A stretch of 64,000 bases of DNA, taken from Mycteria americana. Its lineage: Eukaryota > Chordata > Aves > Ciconiiformes > Ciconiidae. Below, in pieces: positions 40,131-50,509 of this stretch. The notes below the pieces were generated by a model, which worked only from the letters and a program-made list of their open reading frames with translations, did no database searches and was not told the origin of the DNA. Location of the stretch: contig NC_134367.1 of the NCBI RefSeq assembly GCF_035582795.1, positions 2,048,501 to 2,112,500 on the forward strand, in the 5' to 3' direction. Positions within the stretch are counted from its first letter, which is position 1, and each line of letters opens with the position of its first letter. Both the position numbers and the translations under genes were made by a program.

Positions 40131-40384
40131 AAGGAAAAAGGACTCATATTCAAAATAAGTAGCCACAATTTCTTTCCTTTCTCAGATTCCCCTAAATTGC
40201 CTCTCTTTCCCCTCCTCCCCCGCCATTCCTTTCCTGCACACATTTCTTTAGCTTCTTGCCTTTAAATGCGAGTTTTGCAGGACTTTCAGCTCCGCTCTCC
40301 TCCCCTCCCATGCCAGGGGGCTCCCAGCGGGACTACCCCCATCAGCTCCAGGGCTTCAAAACACCCGCTTGGAAAATATTCTTT

Positions 40385-40400
40385 CCCCCCCCCCCCCCCC
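40385..40400. repeat. Poly(C) run
   Basis: Sixteen C residues in non-coding DNA; a length-uncertain homopolymer. Confidence 0.85.
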
Positions 40401-40849
40401 AATTTCTGCCTCTGCGTGCATCACAATGTGAACAAATTATTCAAATTTTCAAAATGCCCGTTGGTTGGGGAGGGCTGAGCCGCGCTGGGCGCGGCGACCT
40501 GAGAGCAGGGGGTGCCGCAGGGGATTTCGATGGCTTTTTGGGTGCTTGTGCCGGGGCCACGCGGACGCGGGTGAGGACGACGGCATGCCGGGTGCTGCAC
40601 CCGTGCGGAGCATTTCTGCTGCCGAGAGCAGATGATGGGAACCCTGCGGGATCCCAGCTCGACCTGGGCAGCGGGCAGGGACGTGCCGGGCGCTGGGAGT
40701 GCGGGGAAGCTGCCTGCAAATCCCTCCTGGGCTGGACCCACCGATTTAACGGCTTTTAAAGAAAGAGACGGGGTTTGGCTTTACTTCGGAGCCACTGTAA
40801 GGGGAAGGGAGCGGGACCCTGGGCCTCTCCCGGCCCTGTGAAAGGGGAG

Positions 40850-41475
40850 GTGATCCAGGATGGAGAGGGATCCAGCACAGAGGGGGGTCCAGGACGGAGG
40901 GAGATCCAGGATGGAGTGGGATCCGGGAAGGAGGGGGATCCAGGATGGAGAGGGATCCAGGATGGAGAGGGATCCAGGACGGACAGGGATCAAGGATGGA
41001 TGAGGATCCAGTAAAGATGGGGATCCAGGATAGACAGGGATCGAGGATGGATGGGCATCCAGGATGGATAGAGATCCTGGACAGTAGGGGATCCAGGATG
41101 GAGAGGGATCCAGGATGGAGGAGGATCCAGGACAGACAGGGATCCAGCATGGATAGGGATCCAGGACAGACAGGGATCCAGGATGGATAGGGATCCAGGA
41201 CAGACGGGGATCCAGGATGGAGGAGGATCCAGGACAGACAGGGATCCAGGATGGATAGGGATCCAGGACAGACGGGGATCCAGGATGGATAGGGATCCAG
41301 GACAGATGGGGATCCAGGATGGATGGGGATCCTGGACGGGGGGGCATCCAGGACAAAGGGGGATCAAGGGTGGATGGGGATCCAGGACAGACAGGGATCC
41401 AGCACAGCTGGAGTTTGGGGACGGATGGGATCCAGGATGGGGGATGATCCAGCGTGGCCGGGATCCAGGGCGGAG
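40850..41475. repeat. Minisatellite, 17-bp unit containing GGATCC
   Basis: About 36 imperfect copies of GGATCCAGGATGGATAG and related units such as GGATCCAGGACAGACGG. Each complete unit contains a BamHI site. Because 17 is not a multiple of 3 and the unit has no stop on the minus strand, all minus frames stay open and give a 17-residue peptide periodicity (for example SWIPIHPGSLSVLDP). This is a coding illusion. A larger alternation of unit types suggests two-unit amplification. Confidence 0.95.
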
Positions 41476-41599
41476 AGGATGGCCAGCGCTGGGGAGAGAG
41501 GAGCTGGACAAGAGGCGGGTGCCCAGGGACAGCCCGGGGGGAGCGGGAGAGGGCTGGTCTTGGGGGGCCCTTCTGGTGGCAGGACTGTGCTCCCCGAAG

Positions 41600-42075
41600 G
41601 GGTCTCAGGGGTGCTGGGTCTGGAAGTGCAGGACCCTTCCTGGGGTGCAGGGCGCTGAGGTGCTGGCTCTGGGGGTGCAGGACCCCTCCAGGGGTTGCCA
41701 ACCTCAGGAGCGCTGGGTCTGGGGGTGCAGGAGCCCCACTTGGGCTACCAGGACCCTTCCTGGGGTGCAGGGCTCTGAGGTGCTGGCTCTGGGGGCGTAA
41801 GACCCCTCCTGGGGGTCTGGGACCCCTCCTGGGGTGCCGGTCTCTGAAGTGCCGGGTCTGGGGGTGCAGGACCCCTCTTGGGGGACCAGGGATCCTACTG
41901 GGGCTGCAAGTTTCGGTGGTGCTGGGGGTGCAGGACCACTCCCGGGGGTGCCCATCTCAGGGGTGCTGAGCCTGGGGGGTGCAGGATCCCCTCTTGGGGT
42001 ACCAGCAGCCCTCCTGGGGGTGCAGGTTTCAGGGGTGCTGGGGGTGCAGGACCCCCTCAGGGTGCAGGTTACCCC
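41600..42075. repeat. Minisatellite, longer GC-rich unit (about 55-62 bp)
   Basis: Repeated phrases GGTGCTGGCTCTGGGGGTGC and AGGACCCCTCCTGGGG recur in order about eight times with many substitutions and small indels. It is older and less regular than the 17-bp array just upstream, and is not related to it in sequence. Confidence 0.85.
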
Positions 42076-43359
42076 CGACATGCCCACGGCCGCTGGAGAC
42101 ACGCTCCGTCGGGCCTGGGTGCTGACGGGCGTCCCGCGGAGCAGGAAGCCGGGGTGCGGCGGGTGCCACCCACCCACCGCACCCATCCAAAGTTGAGCCG
42201 GGAGAGGAGCCGGCTGCACCTGGCCCTGCCCGGCCTGGGGGTCCGGCACCGCCGTGGGGTGAGTGGCCTCCTCGGGGATGGGGTCCCGGGCCATGGGGTG
42301 ACCCCAGCCCCAGCCTCACCCTGGGCCGGGGTGCCAAGCAAGGTGGGGTGTGGGCAGGCCCCTCGAGCTGGGGCCGGTCTCGCTCGTCTCAGGGCACAGC
42401 TGGGGAAACTGAGGCAGAGCGGGCTGGCGCAGGACGCGGCAGGTTGGAGGGCTCAGCAGTGGGGGACGTCACCGGTGCCTGGACCCAGCGCGTGCGCCAG
42501 GGCTGGCAGATCAGCTAGAAGAAGATGGCTGGAGCATCCATTAGGAATAAATCCCTAATTAATTCTGTTCCAGAGGCAAAAGCACCGCCAGGCTGTCGCC
42601 CGGCTTCACGCCCCGCCAGGGGGTCCTGGTCGTGGAGCTGCCGGAGCGGGGGGTCCCCGAACCCCGGCACGGCTCCGGGAGCTGGGATGCCATGCCGGGG
42701 AGGCTGAGTCACAGCCGGCAGAGCGGGCTCAGCCTGTTCGGCGTTTCGGTTTGCCGGGCTCTCGTCTCGGAAGCCAGGCTTGCCAGGGGAGCTCAGTTCA
42801 CCCCAAGTTTTAGGCAGGGGGGCTTGGGTGGAAGAAAGAGCCGGGGTTTTTGGGGGGGCAGGCCGGCAAGGTGTTTTCTCACGGGGGGGTGGCCTCCCCG
42901 TGCTCGGTGCGGGTTCGGGGGCACGCCAGTGGGGATGCAGCGGGGGTGCCCGGTGCAACGGCGTCACCCCCGCCATGCCCCAGCCGGTTTTGCCACCCGC
43001 TGCCCCTCGCCGCAGAGGCGAGAGCGGCCACCGCTCCCAGCAGCCAGGGTGAGGACGGGGCACCGCTGCCGGCGAGCGGGGCCGTGGGTGCCGGCGCCAT
43101 GCGCTTATTCAACACCCGGAGCTTTCCTGCACCCACAATCACCCCCAAATCCTCTGCCCCCTGGGAAGGGAGAGTGGGGTAGGATGATGCTGGGCATTCC
43201 GGTGGGATGAAGGGATGGGGAGGGATCGCTGGAAAAATTGCTCTTGATATTAAAGGGAGAATGGGAGCCCCCCTCCAGCACCCCCTAACCAGCCCTGTGC
43301 ACCCCGTTATTACCCCAATCCCCCTCCGCCGGCCTGACTCGGGGCTTGTCTCTCCCCAG
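42076..43359. other. GC-rich 5' flank of the adaptor gene
   Basis: The likely promoter region of the gene that starts coding at 43,385. Donor-like sites at 42,258/42,259 (GTGGG|GTGAGT) and 43,048/43,049 (CCAGG|GTGAGG) could end a 5' untranslated exon, because the first coding exon begins at an acceptor (TCTCTCCCCAG|CTCTG, exon from 43,360). No TATA box is seen. Which donor is used cannot be decided without transcript data. Confidence 0.4.
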
Positions 43360-43384
43360 CTCTGCCTCCCTGCTGGGGGGCTCG

Positions 43385-43500
43385 ATGGCTCCGGCGCTGG
43401 CAAAGGGCTCGGCGGCCCCGGCTGCCGCGGTGGCCTGGGGCTTGGCCACCACCGGCCTCTCGCTGCTGCTCCTGCTCCTCCTCTGCGCCTTCTTCCACAG
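43385..43500 (+). CDS. Adaptor gene, coding exon 1 (start, membrane helix)
   Basis: The exon itself begins at 43,360 after TCTCTCCCCAG, with 25 untranslated bases before the ATG at 43,385. The frame could extend upstream only through intron, so this ATG is chosen. It encodes the external N-terminus and the helix ATTGLSLLLLLLLCAFF. It ends at TTCCACAG|GTACAT with two bases of an Arg codon (phase 2). Confidence 0.8.
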
Positions 43501-46500
43501 GTACATTCGCCTGGGGAGGGGGGGACAAAAAGGGAGGGGATTTGGCTTCTTCCCGAGGGTTTGCCATGGATATCGTGGGCTCCGGGGAATGCCGTGCATG
43601 GGGAGGGGGTCACCGTCCGCGCCGGCCTGGGATGGGGAGCGCGGAGCCAGAGGATGCTCTGGGTGCAAGCAACCCGCACGGGGTCAAGTGGAGAGGGGAC
43701 GAGCGCTGGGGACGGGGACACGGGGGGTGACTAACCAGCAACCAGCAGCGAGGGGAGGGGACGGAGGGGCCGGTGTCACCTCTGAGCCCACCCTGACCCC
43801 AGCATCCCTGGGGACGGGACCTCTCCCTTCTTCCGCAGGGCGAACCGGCAGTTTTCCACCCGGAAAATGAAGGAAACCCCCGGGCTCGTCCGAGGGGTGA
43901 GTCCCCACCACTCGCTCGGGTGGCCCGGAATGGCTGCTCGGCCCGGCGGGAGGGCGAGGCGGTGGGGTGGGGGCTGAGGGGCCAGTGGCCTGTCCCCACG
44001 CGTCCCCTGTCCCCACGCATCCCGCGTGCTTGGACAGCCCTCCAGCGTCCGCGCGGGGAACAGCCCCCTCCTCGCCCCAGGGGCACCCCCAAAATGGCTA
44101 AAGCGGCCCCCAAAAAAGCCTCAGGGCCGGGGCCGAGGCGGGGGATTGGGCTGGGGACGGGGGGACAGCGGGTGGCCCTGGCCAGGGGGTGACCCCATGG
44201 GTGCCCCACCCCGGGGTTTGCAGGGGTGCAGCAGAGGGGACACAGGGGTGTCGTGTGTGTGTGTGTCCCCCGCCCCGAGCTGTGGGGCCAGTTGGGGCCA
44301 GTCAGGACCAGTGGGGGCCAGTTGGAACCAGTCGGTGCCAGCAGAGGGCAGCCGCCCCCCCACCATGTTCCCACGCTGACACCCCCCCCCCAATCCTGGG
44401 TCCCCCTGAGCCCCCCAACACCCACACTGTGGCTCAAGGGCTTGGGGGGTGCACGAGTGCCCGGGGGGGTGCACCAGTCCTGGGGGGACGAGGCACAAGA
44501 GCCGGGGGGGTGCAGGAGTGCTGGGGGGATGCACAAGTGCCAGGAGAGGATGCAAAAGTGCTGGGGGGGTGCAGAAATGCTGGGGGGGGGAGATGCACAA
44601 GTCCCAGGAGGCACGCACAAGTGTCAGGCAGAATGCACAAGTGCCTGGGGGGTGCAGGAGTGCTTGGGGGGGGGGTGCAGGAGTGCTTGGGGGGGGTGCA
44701 GGAGTGCTGGGGGGGATGCAGGAGTGCTGGGGGGGGGTGCAGGAGTGCTGGGGGGGATGCAAGCGTGCTTGGGGGGGGTGCAGAAGTACTGGGGGGGATG
44801 CAGGAGTGCTTGGGGGGGGTGCAGGAGTGCTGGGGGGGATGCAGGAGTGCTTGGGGGGGTGCAGGAGTGCTGGGGGGGATGCAGGAGTACCCAGGGGGGG
44901 ATGCACAAGTGCCAGGGAGAATGTACAAGTGCGGGGGGGCATGCAGAAGTGCTGGGGGGGCATGCAGAAGTGCCAGGGGGGATGCAGGAGTGCCCACGGG
45001 GGATGCACGAGTGTCCAGGGGGATGCACAAGTGCCCGGGGGGGTGTGCCTGAGTGCCTGGGGGATGCACGGGTGCCGAGGGGGGCACGAAGGATTTCCAC
45101 GGGGGCTACAGGAGTGTGCGGGGTGGGGGGGATGCACGTGCACCCGGGGGGACGCGGGAGTGCCAAGGGGTCGATAGGTGAGCGCCCGCTTGTTTCCACT
45201 GCAGGTGAAGCTGGCGAGGCTGAGCTCCAGCGACCGGGGAGCAGCTCTGCAGGGAGGTAGGTAACAGGACTATGGACGGCGGCTGTGTCCCTCTGCCGCC
45301 GCTGGCCCCGCTGCTGCGGGTGCTCCCAGGGCCCTCGCACACCCAGGGACGTGGGTGCTGGGTGCCACGTGCCGGCTGGCCCGCGGGCCCTCCCTGGCTC
45401 CCGCTGCAGTTGTGGGGTGCAGCAGGATGGGGACCCCCCCTCTGGGGTGCTGGCCGTGCCCTGGGGAAGGGCCGGGACCCCCCCTCTGGGGTGCTGGCCG
45501 TGCCCTGGGGAAGGGCCACGCTGGTGTCAGGGAGCCAGGCACCGCGGTCCGAAGGTCCCTGGGGCTCAGCCTCGCTCCGCCGACCCAGCCCCGTTAATGA
45601 TTTGCCCGGCCGATGAACTTGGACGAGCTCAGGGGCTCGGCGGGACTTTGAGCCGGCCCTTGGCCAGATGTGTGGGGCTGCACCCCCGCACCCCCTGGCC
45701 GGGGTCGCGGCAGCCAAAATGGGGGAAATTAGTGAAGTTCGTTAGCGGCAAGCGGCCGCTCTCAGTTCCCTGGCACAGAGGAGAGGACGGGGATGCCCCA
45801 TGGCCGTGGTGAGGGGGCTCGGGCACACAGGAGGCTGCACGGGCTGGCGGCTGCGTCCAAAACCAGCTCCTAAAATTCCCAGTTACAGCAAAATATCCCA
45901 GTAAAACCTGCCGCGAGTCCCAGTTCCTCCGCAGGACTGCGTTAGCTGTTTTAAAACACCCCCTGGCCTGCTCTGCACCGGCAGAAAGGGAATTGCCTGG
46001 CGAAAGCTTTAAAAAAAAGATGTTTTAATGCTCCAAGCCCTCCTGCCGGATTAAGCGTTCAGCCCGTTTGCTTTTCCGTGTAGCGGGGAACACGATTCTC
46101 TTCCCGTCGACGCCAGGGACACTTTATTCAGCATCGCTGGATAACGAGGCTGATTAAACCCCATGTATTGATTTTCCCTTTTCCGCCCCGCTGTGGCTGA
46201 GCTTCGAGATGCTTAAGCGAAATCCCTGCTCCTCTCTGCGCTGCAATGGGGAGCTCCTGAGTATTTTATGGGGTGCCCCCCCCCCGTACCCCATTCCTGG
46301 GGCTCCCCTGGCTGCGTTCCCCCCCCCCCCCCCCCGCAGCAAGGCACCCCTCGCCCTCTCCTGCTTTACTGCAGCGGGACGGGGAAGGGACCCCCCCGAA
46401 CGCGAACGCTCGGCCCCTTGGGGTGCAGCAGGCGGGACGCTGGGGTGCACGGCGGTGCTCGTGCTAAGGTGCTCACATCGGGGGGTTCACAGCAGGGGGC

Positions 46501-48821
46501 TCGTGGGGTGGTCACGCTGGGCGCCCACGTTGGGGTGCTTAGGCTGGGGTGCGCCCGTTGCGATGCTTCGGTTGGGGTGCTCACGTTGGGGGGCCCACGT
46601 TGAGATGCTCGCGTTGGGGTGCTCAGGTTGGGATGCTGGCATTAGGGTGCTCACGTTGGGGTGCTTATGTTGGGATGTTCGCTTTGGGATGCTCGTGCTG
46701 GGGTGCTCCTATTGGGGTGCTCATGTTGGGGTGCTCGCAGGATGCTAACAGAGGGCTCGTGCTGGGGTGCTCACGTTGGGGTGCTCACGTTGGGGTGCTC
46801 ACATTGGGATGTTCATGTTGGGGTGCTAACAGAGTGCTCACGTTGGGGTGCTCATGTTGGGGTGCTCACATTGGGATGTTCATGTTGGGGTGCTAACAGA
46901 GTGCTCATGTTGGGGTGCTCATGTTGGGGTGCTCACATTGGGGTGCTTGTGCTGGGGTGCTCACACTGGAATATGCACATTGGGCCACTGACAGAGTGCT
47001 CACGTTGGGGTGCTCATGTTGGGGTGCTCATGCTGGGGTGCTCCTGCTGGGGTGCTCATGTTGCGCTGCTCACATTGGGGGTGCTCACATTGGCATGTTC
47101 ACGTTGGGATGCTGATAGAGTGCTCATGTTGGGGTGCTCATGTTGGGGTGCTCACATTGGGGGTGCTCACATTGGCATGTTCACATTGGGATGCTGGCAG
47201 AGTGCTCATGTTGGGGTGCTCATGTTGGGGTCCTCACATTGGGATGCTTATGTTGGGGTGCTCATGCTGGGGTGCTCATGTTGGGATGCTCATGTTGGGG
47301 TGCTCATGTTGGGGTGCTTACATTGGGGTGCTCATGTTGGGGTGCTCATGCTGGGGTGCTCATGCTGGGGTGCTCATGTTGGGGTCCTCACATTGGGATG
47401 CTTATGTTGGGGTGCACATGCTGGGGTGCTCACATTGGGAGTGCTCACATTGGGATGCTCATGCTGGGGTGCTCATGTTGGGGTGCTCACATTGGGGTGC
47501 TTGTGCTGGGGTGCTCACACTGGGATGCTCACACTGGAATATTCACATTGGGCCACTGACAGAGTGCTCATGTTGGGGTGCTCATGTTGGGGTGCTTACA
47601 CTGAGGGCGCTTACATTGGGGTGCTCATGTTGGGGTGCTCACATTGAGGTGCTCATGTTGGGGTGCTCACATTGGGGTGCTCATTGGGCAGGGGCTGCTT
47701 TCTGCCAGGACGGAGTTGGAGGGCGGTGAGGAGGCCGTGCTGGCCCCGAGGGGCTCTGGCCTGGATCCGACCCTGCAACCTCCCACACCAGCCAGAGGCC
47801 CGCGCCTCCACCTCCGTGCTGCGGGCACCCACCCCTCACCGCGGCCGGGGGGAGCACCCAGGGTCCTGTACCCAAATCCCACGGGACCACCGTATCCCTG
47901 CATATTTAATGCAGGAGGAGAAACACCCAGTTACGCAGCTCTTCCAGGGCCTCCTTCGCCTTTGGAGCGAACAAACCGGCTGGGCGTCCTGCTCTGCCAG
48001 CTCCCCGTGTTGACAGATCCTGCACGCAGAGCAGAGCCTCCTTCTTAAATAAATATTTGACCGAAGGCACGAGCCGCCACGCGGGAAGGTGGGCGGCAGG
48101 TCCCGATGCTGCACTGGCCCCATGGCGGGGAGCACGGCCCCTCGCCGGCAACCCAGGGATGCTCGCCCTGTTTTTTCTTTGCTTTTTATTATCTTTCTTG
48201 CTAAGAGTGGAGAGCGGGGACAGAGGTGGGAGTGGGACCCATTTAATCCCCTTTACTCAGTGTTACTTTACCCTTGCATTAGCCGGGGATGCCCCCCGGC
48301 TCAGCATCTCCCTCCCCGCAGGCACCCCTTCTCCCGGTGAGCCCCGGCAGCAGGCGGACGGCCCTGCGGTGCCGGCGGACCCCGGGCTGCACGTGCCGGG
48401 CTGGACACCCCATTCCCACACGCTCCCCGGACCAGTCCTGAGGACTCCTGAGTTTCTGCGGCACCGGCAGCTGCCGGTTTTGCCTGGTGATACCGGCACA
48501 CCCGCAGCGGACGCTGCGCCGGATGCCGAGGGATCCATCTACGAAAGCATCCGGTACAAATCTGGGACGCTGAAAAAGCCTCGGGATGCTGGCAGCGCCC
48601 CGGGGGACTCCCCATCCCTGCCCGCCGGGGACGAGCCCAGCATCCCCGTGCAGGAGGGCATCGTCCAGGAGGAGCCAGGCAGCGAGGGGAGCCCCGGGCC
48701 CGTGTACGCCCGGGTGTGCAAGCCGCCCCGGGCGCCGCAGCCCCAGCAGCCCGCCAGACCCCCCGAACCCCAAGAAGAAGCACCTCCACCGCTGCCGGAA
48801 AAGTGCTTCGATGTGGCGTAG
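43385..48821 (+). CDS. Single-pass transmembrane signalling adaptor, LIME1/SIT1/PAG1-like (4 coding exons)
   Basis: Joining 43,385-43,500, 43,839-43,896, 45,205-45,256 and 48,322-48,821 gives 241 residues, with GT-AG introns in phases 2, 0 and 1 that all match. Residues 1-20 form a short external N-terminus without signal peptide, glycosylation site or cysteine. Residues about 18-36 are a leucine-rich membrane helix, followed by the basic FFHRANRQFSTRK. The cytoplasmic tail is acidic and proline-rich with tyrosine motifs IYESIRY (Tyr149, Tyr154) and VYARVCKPPR (Tyr204), and ends with EEAPPPLPEKCFDVA. Known family logic: such adaptors are phosphorylated by Src-family kinases in lymphocytes and recruit SH2 proteins. 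YESIR and Y-x-RVCKP recall LIME1, the order of the two tyrosine blocks recalls SIT1, and EEAPPPxP recalls PAG1. I cannot assign the orthologue. The palmitoylation CxxC motif next to the membrane is absent; a single Cys34 remains. The exon structure is deduced, not transcript-verified. Confidence 0.8.
43839..43896 (+). CDS. Adaptor gene, coding exon 2 (juxtamembrane)
   Basis: The acceptor is CTTCTTCCGCAG|GGCGAAC and the donor CGAGGG|GTGAGT. Fifty-eight bases complete the split Arg and add ANRQFSTRKMKETPGLVRG, a strongly basic stretch typical of the inner membrane face. It ends in phase 0. Confidence 0.78.
44280..44345. repeat. 10-bp GGGGCCAGTT-type tandem repeat (intron 2)
   Basis: Six to seven degenerate units of GGGGCCAGTT / GGACCAGTCA / GGAACCAGTC. 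A short array inside intron 2 of the adaptor gene, just after a small (GT)n. Confidence 0.85.
44430..45170. repeat. G-rich minisatellite, 18-22-bp unit (intron 2)
   Basis: About 37 copies of a unit like GGGGGATGCAGGAGTGCT, with G-runs of 5-9 and variants such as CACAAGTGCC. It fills most of the intron between coding exons 2 and 3. It keeps several frames open on both strands (GGCRSAGG and PPSTPAPP-like peptides), which explains the long but spurious open frames here. Its G-tracts lie on the sense strand. Confidence 0.95.
45205..45256 (+). CDS. Adaptor gene, coding exon 3
   Basis: The acceptor is GTTTCCACTGCAG|GTGAAG and the donor CAGGGAG|GTAGGT. It encodes VKLARLSSSDRGAALQG, with a serine cluster. 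The exon is flanked on its left by a G-rich minisatellite that fills intron 2. Its 52 bases leave phase 1, which fits the next acceptor exactly. Confidence 0.72.
45429..45516. repeat. 44-bp tandem duplication (intron 3)
   Basis: Two nearly exact copies, with TCTGGGGTGCTGGCCGTGCC at 45,441 and again at 45,485. A small recent duplication just inside intron 3 of the adaptor gene. Confidence 0.9.
46453..47690. repeat. Large minisatellite, 14-bp unit (intron 3)
   Basis: About 85-90 copies of GGGGTGCTCATGTT and variants (CACATT, CACGTT, TGCTGG). The unit has no stop codon in any plus-strand phase, and 14 is not a multiple of 3. The array is therefore open in all three plus frames and gives a 14-residue peptide period (GVLMLGCSCWGAHV), which is not evidence of a gene. 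Occasional units such as TGACAGAGTGCTCA recur at longer intervals, showing higher-order duplication of blocks. It lies in intron 3 of the adaptor gene. Confidence 0.96.
48322..48821 (+). CDS. Adaptor gene, last coding exon (tyrosine/proline-rich tail)
   Basis: The acceptor is CCTCCCCGCAG|GCACCCC. The exon encodes residues 76-241, including all tyrosines and the C-terminus, and ends with TAG at 48,819-48,821. An open frame also extends upstream to 48,057, but that part is intron. The YESI and YARVCKP motifs make this the best-supported exon. No canonical AATAAA is seen in the next 500 bases, so the 3' end is not placed. Confidence 0.85.
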
Positions 48822-50509
48822 GATGCCCCAGAGATGTTTTGGAGCTGCCTCGAGCCCAGCCTGCTCGTGCAAGCTTGATGGAGGGTTTTCCTGGCTGCGG
48901 GCAGGAGCGCGGGCAGGCACGGGCAGTGGCCTGGAGAGCTGCCCGCTCCCTTCCCAACTCTAAAATTAAGTGTGGGTGGCCCAGGTTATCCCCCGGCATC
49001 CAGCACGAGGGTCTCTGAGTGACCCGCTGGGACACCCACATTGCTGGGGGGCCCGCGGGGAGCGGGCAGTGGGGTGACCCCCAAGGTGGGGTTGGCCGAA
49101 GAAAAACGGCAGAAGAAAAATGCGTGGTTATTTTTTTGGAGAAGCTCCAAAAAAAAAAATCCAAAAATTACTTTCATGCGTCACCCAGCTCGGATGCCCT
49201 GGAAAAAAAAATCACCTGTAGCATGGTCTTGCTTCCTGGAAGCAAGAGGTTATGGATGGGGAGCTATGTAAATAGTCTTTAATTGCTATTTAAATAATTT
49301 TTAATGAGCGTGCTGCGCCCTGCTTCATCCCCGGGGCGGTTTGGACAGGCTCTGCCGGGGGGACGAGCATCCCGCAGCCGGGGCTCGGGCAGGGGTGGGG
49401 ACAGTGGCCGTGTTTTGCTGGATCCTAGCTGTGGGCTGGCCTGATAGAGTGGTGGGACTCGGCTTATCTCCCCCCAAAAGGCTGGCAGGGCCCCGGGGAG
49501 GCCTGGAGGGCAGCGTGTAGTGGGAGCAGCGGTTACATGGGGTGACCCAGATAACGTTGTGCCTGCTCCTGGGATGTCCCCGTACCTCCGCTACGGCTGC
49601 GACCACCCACCAGCCCCAGGCGGCTCCACGGGGACTGGCACGGCCCCACCACCCCCCTTCCCCACCTTCCATCACCCCCCGCTTTGTCATCCGATGGCGG
49701 CCACCAGCAGATTCTCACCCCAAAGCGGGGAGAGCCGAGGAGACCCCTTGTCCCCATCCCGCCAGCGAGGCAGGAAGGTCTGGCTGCTCCCATCTCCCAG
49801 CTCTCCACCCCAGCGGTCGTCCATCCTCTCCTCCCTCCTTCTCTCATCATATAAACCTCCAAAGCAGCCTGGGCTACAACCCCAAGCGCTCCTCCTTTTC
49901 CCCTTTTAGCTCCCAAGCTCTGCCCCCCAGCAAAAAGCCAAGCCGTGTCCCACCAGGACGTGGCATCGTCCCCCCAGACCCGCCTCGCTGGGCTTTGCTT
50001 CTCCCCTCCCGCATGCATCTCCACGGGCACCGACGCTGGTGGCCGACGTGCCGTGGGCCACAGCGGAGAAGCCAGGGATGAGATTTTGCCGCTACGCAGT
50101 GGCTTTATTGGGGCTGAGTCAGAGAGAAGAAAAAAAAAAGGGATTTCACTTTAAAGGGAAAAAAAAACCCCACAAAAAAAAAAAAAATAGCTTGCGATGT
50201 TATTGCTGGCTCAGGAGCCAGGGACATTTCTATTTTCATTTGTTGCTAGTTGGAAGTGTGCTGCTGCAAGCGGTGGGATGAGTCATCTCGGCACAGCCCC
50301 GGCACGCCGGGTCCGGCACGGCCGTGCTGGCGCGGCCGTGTTCGGCGAGGCGCGGTTTGGGTGGCTCGGAGCCACGGGGAGTTAGAGGTTTCTGCTCGCC
50401 TGGGTCTCGCCCCTGCCCCGCAGACCCACCGCCCCCCGCAAGCACCGGCCGTCGCTGACGGAAGGAGGTGCTGCCGCTCGGGGGCTACGGAAAACTGACC
50501 CCCAGGCTG
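48822..50509. other. 3' flank of the adaptor gene and GC-rich non-coding DNA
   Basis: The first few hundred bases after the stop codon are presumably 3' untranslated. A T-run/GGAG-AAG-CTCC/A-run inverted repeat lies at 49,131-49,155. The rest is GC-rich, with A-runs near 50,130-50,190. Overlapping open frames here show no recognisable protein. Confidence 0.45.

Noticed and set aside
39756-40243. Minus-strand frames crossing the N gap
   Set aside because: The frame is maintained only by 100 placeholder N bases and a GGGAA repeat.
40781-41701. 306-residue minus-strand frame with PSWIP/LDP repeats
   Set aside because: Translation of the 17-bp minisatellite; equivalent frames exist in the other phases.
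43207-43734. Alternative plus-strand frames overlapping coding exon 1
   Set aside because: They lack the helix, motif and splice-phase consistency shown by the chosen frame.
44121-45340. Long frames on both strands (up to 344 residues), glycine/cysteine- or proline-rich
   Set aside because: They follow the G-rich 18-22-bp minisatellite within intron 2 and run across the deduced exon 3 in other frames.
46209-47729. Several overlapping plus-strand open frames up to 328 residues, rich in LGCSCWGAHV repeats
   Set aside because: They are the three frames of one 14-bp minisatellite lacking stop codons; multiple frames open at once, no start context, located in an intron.
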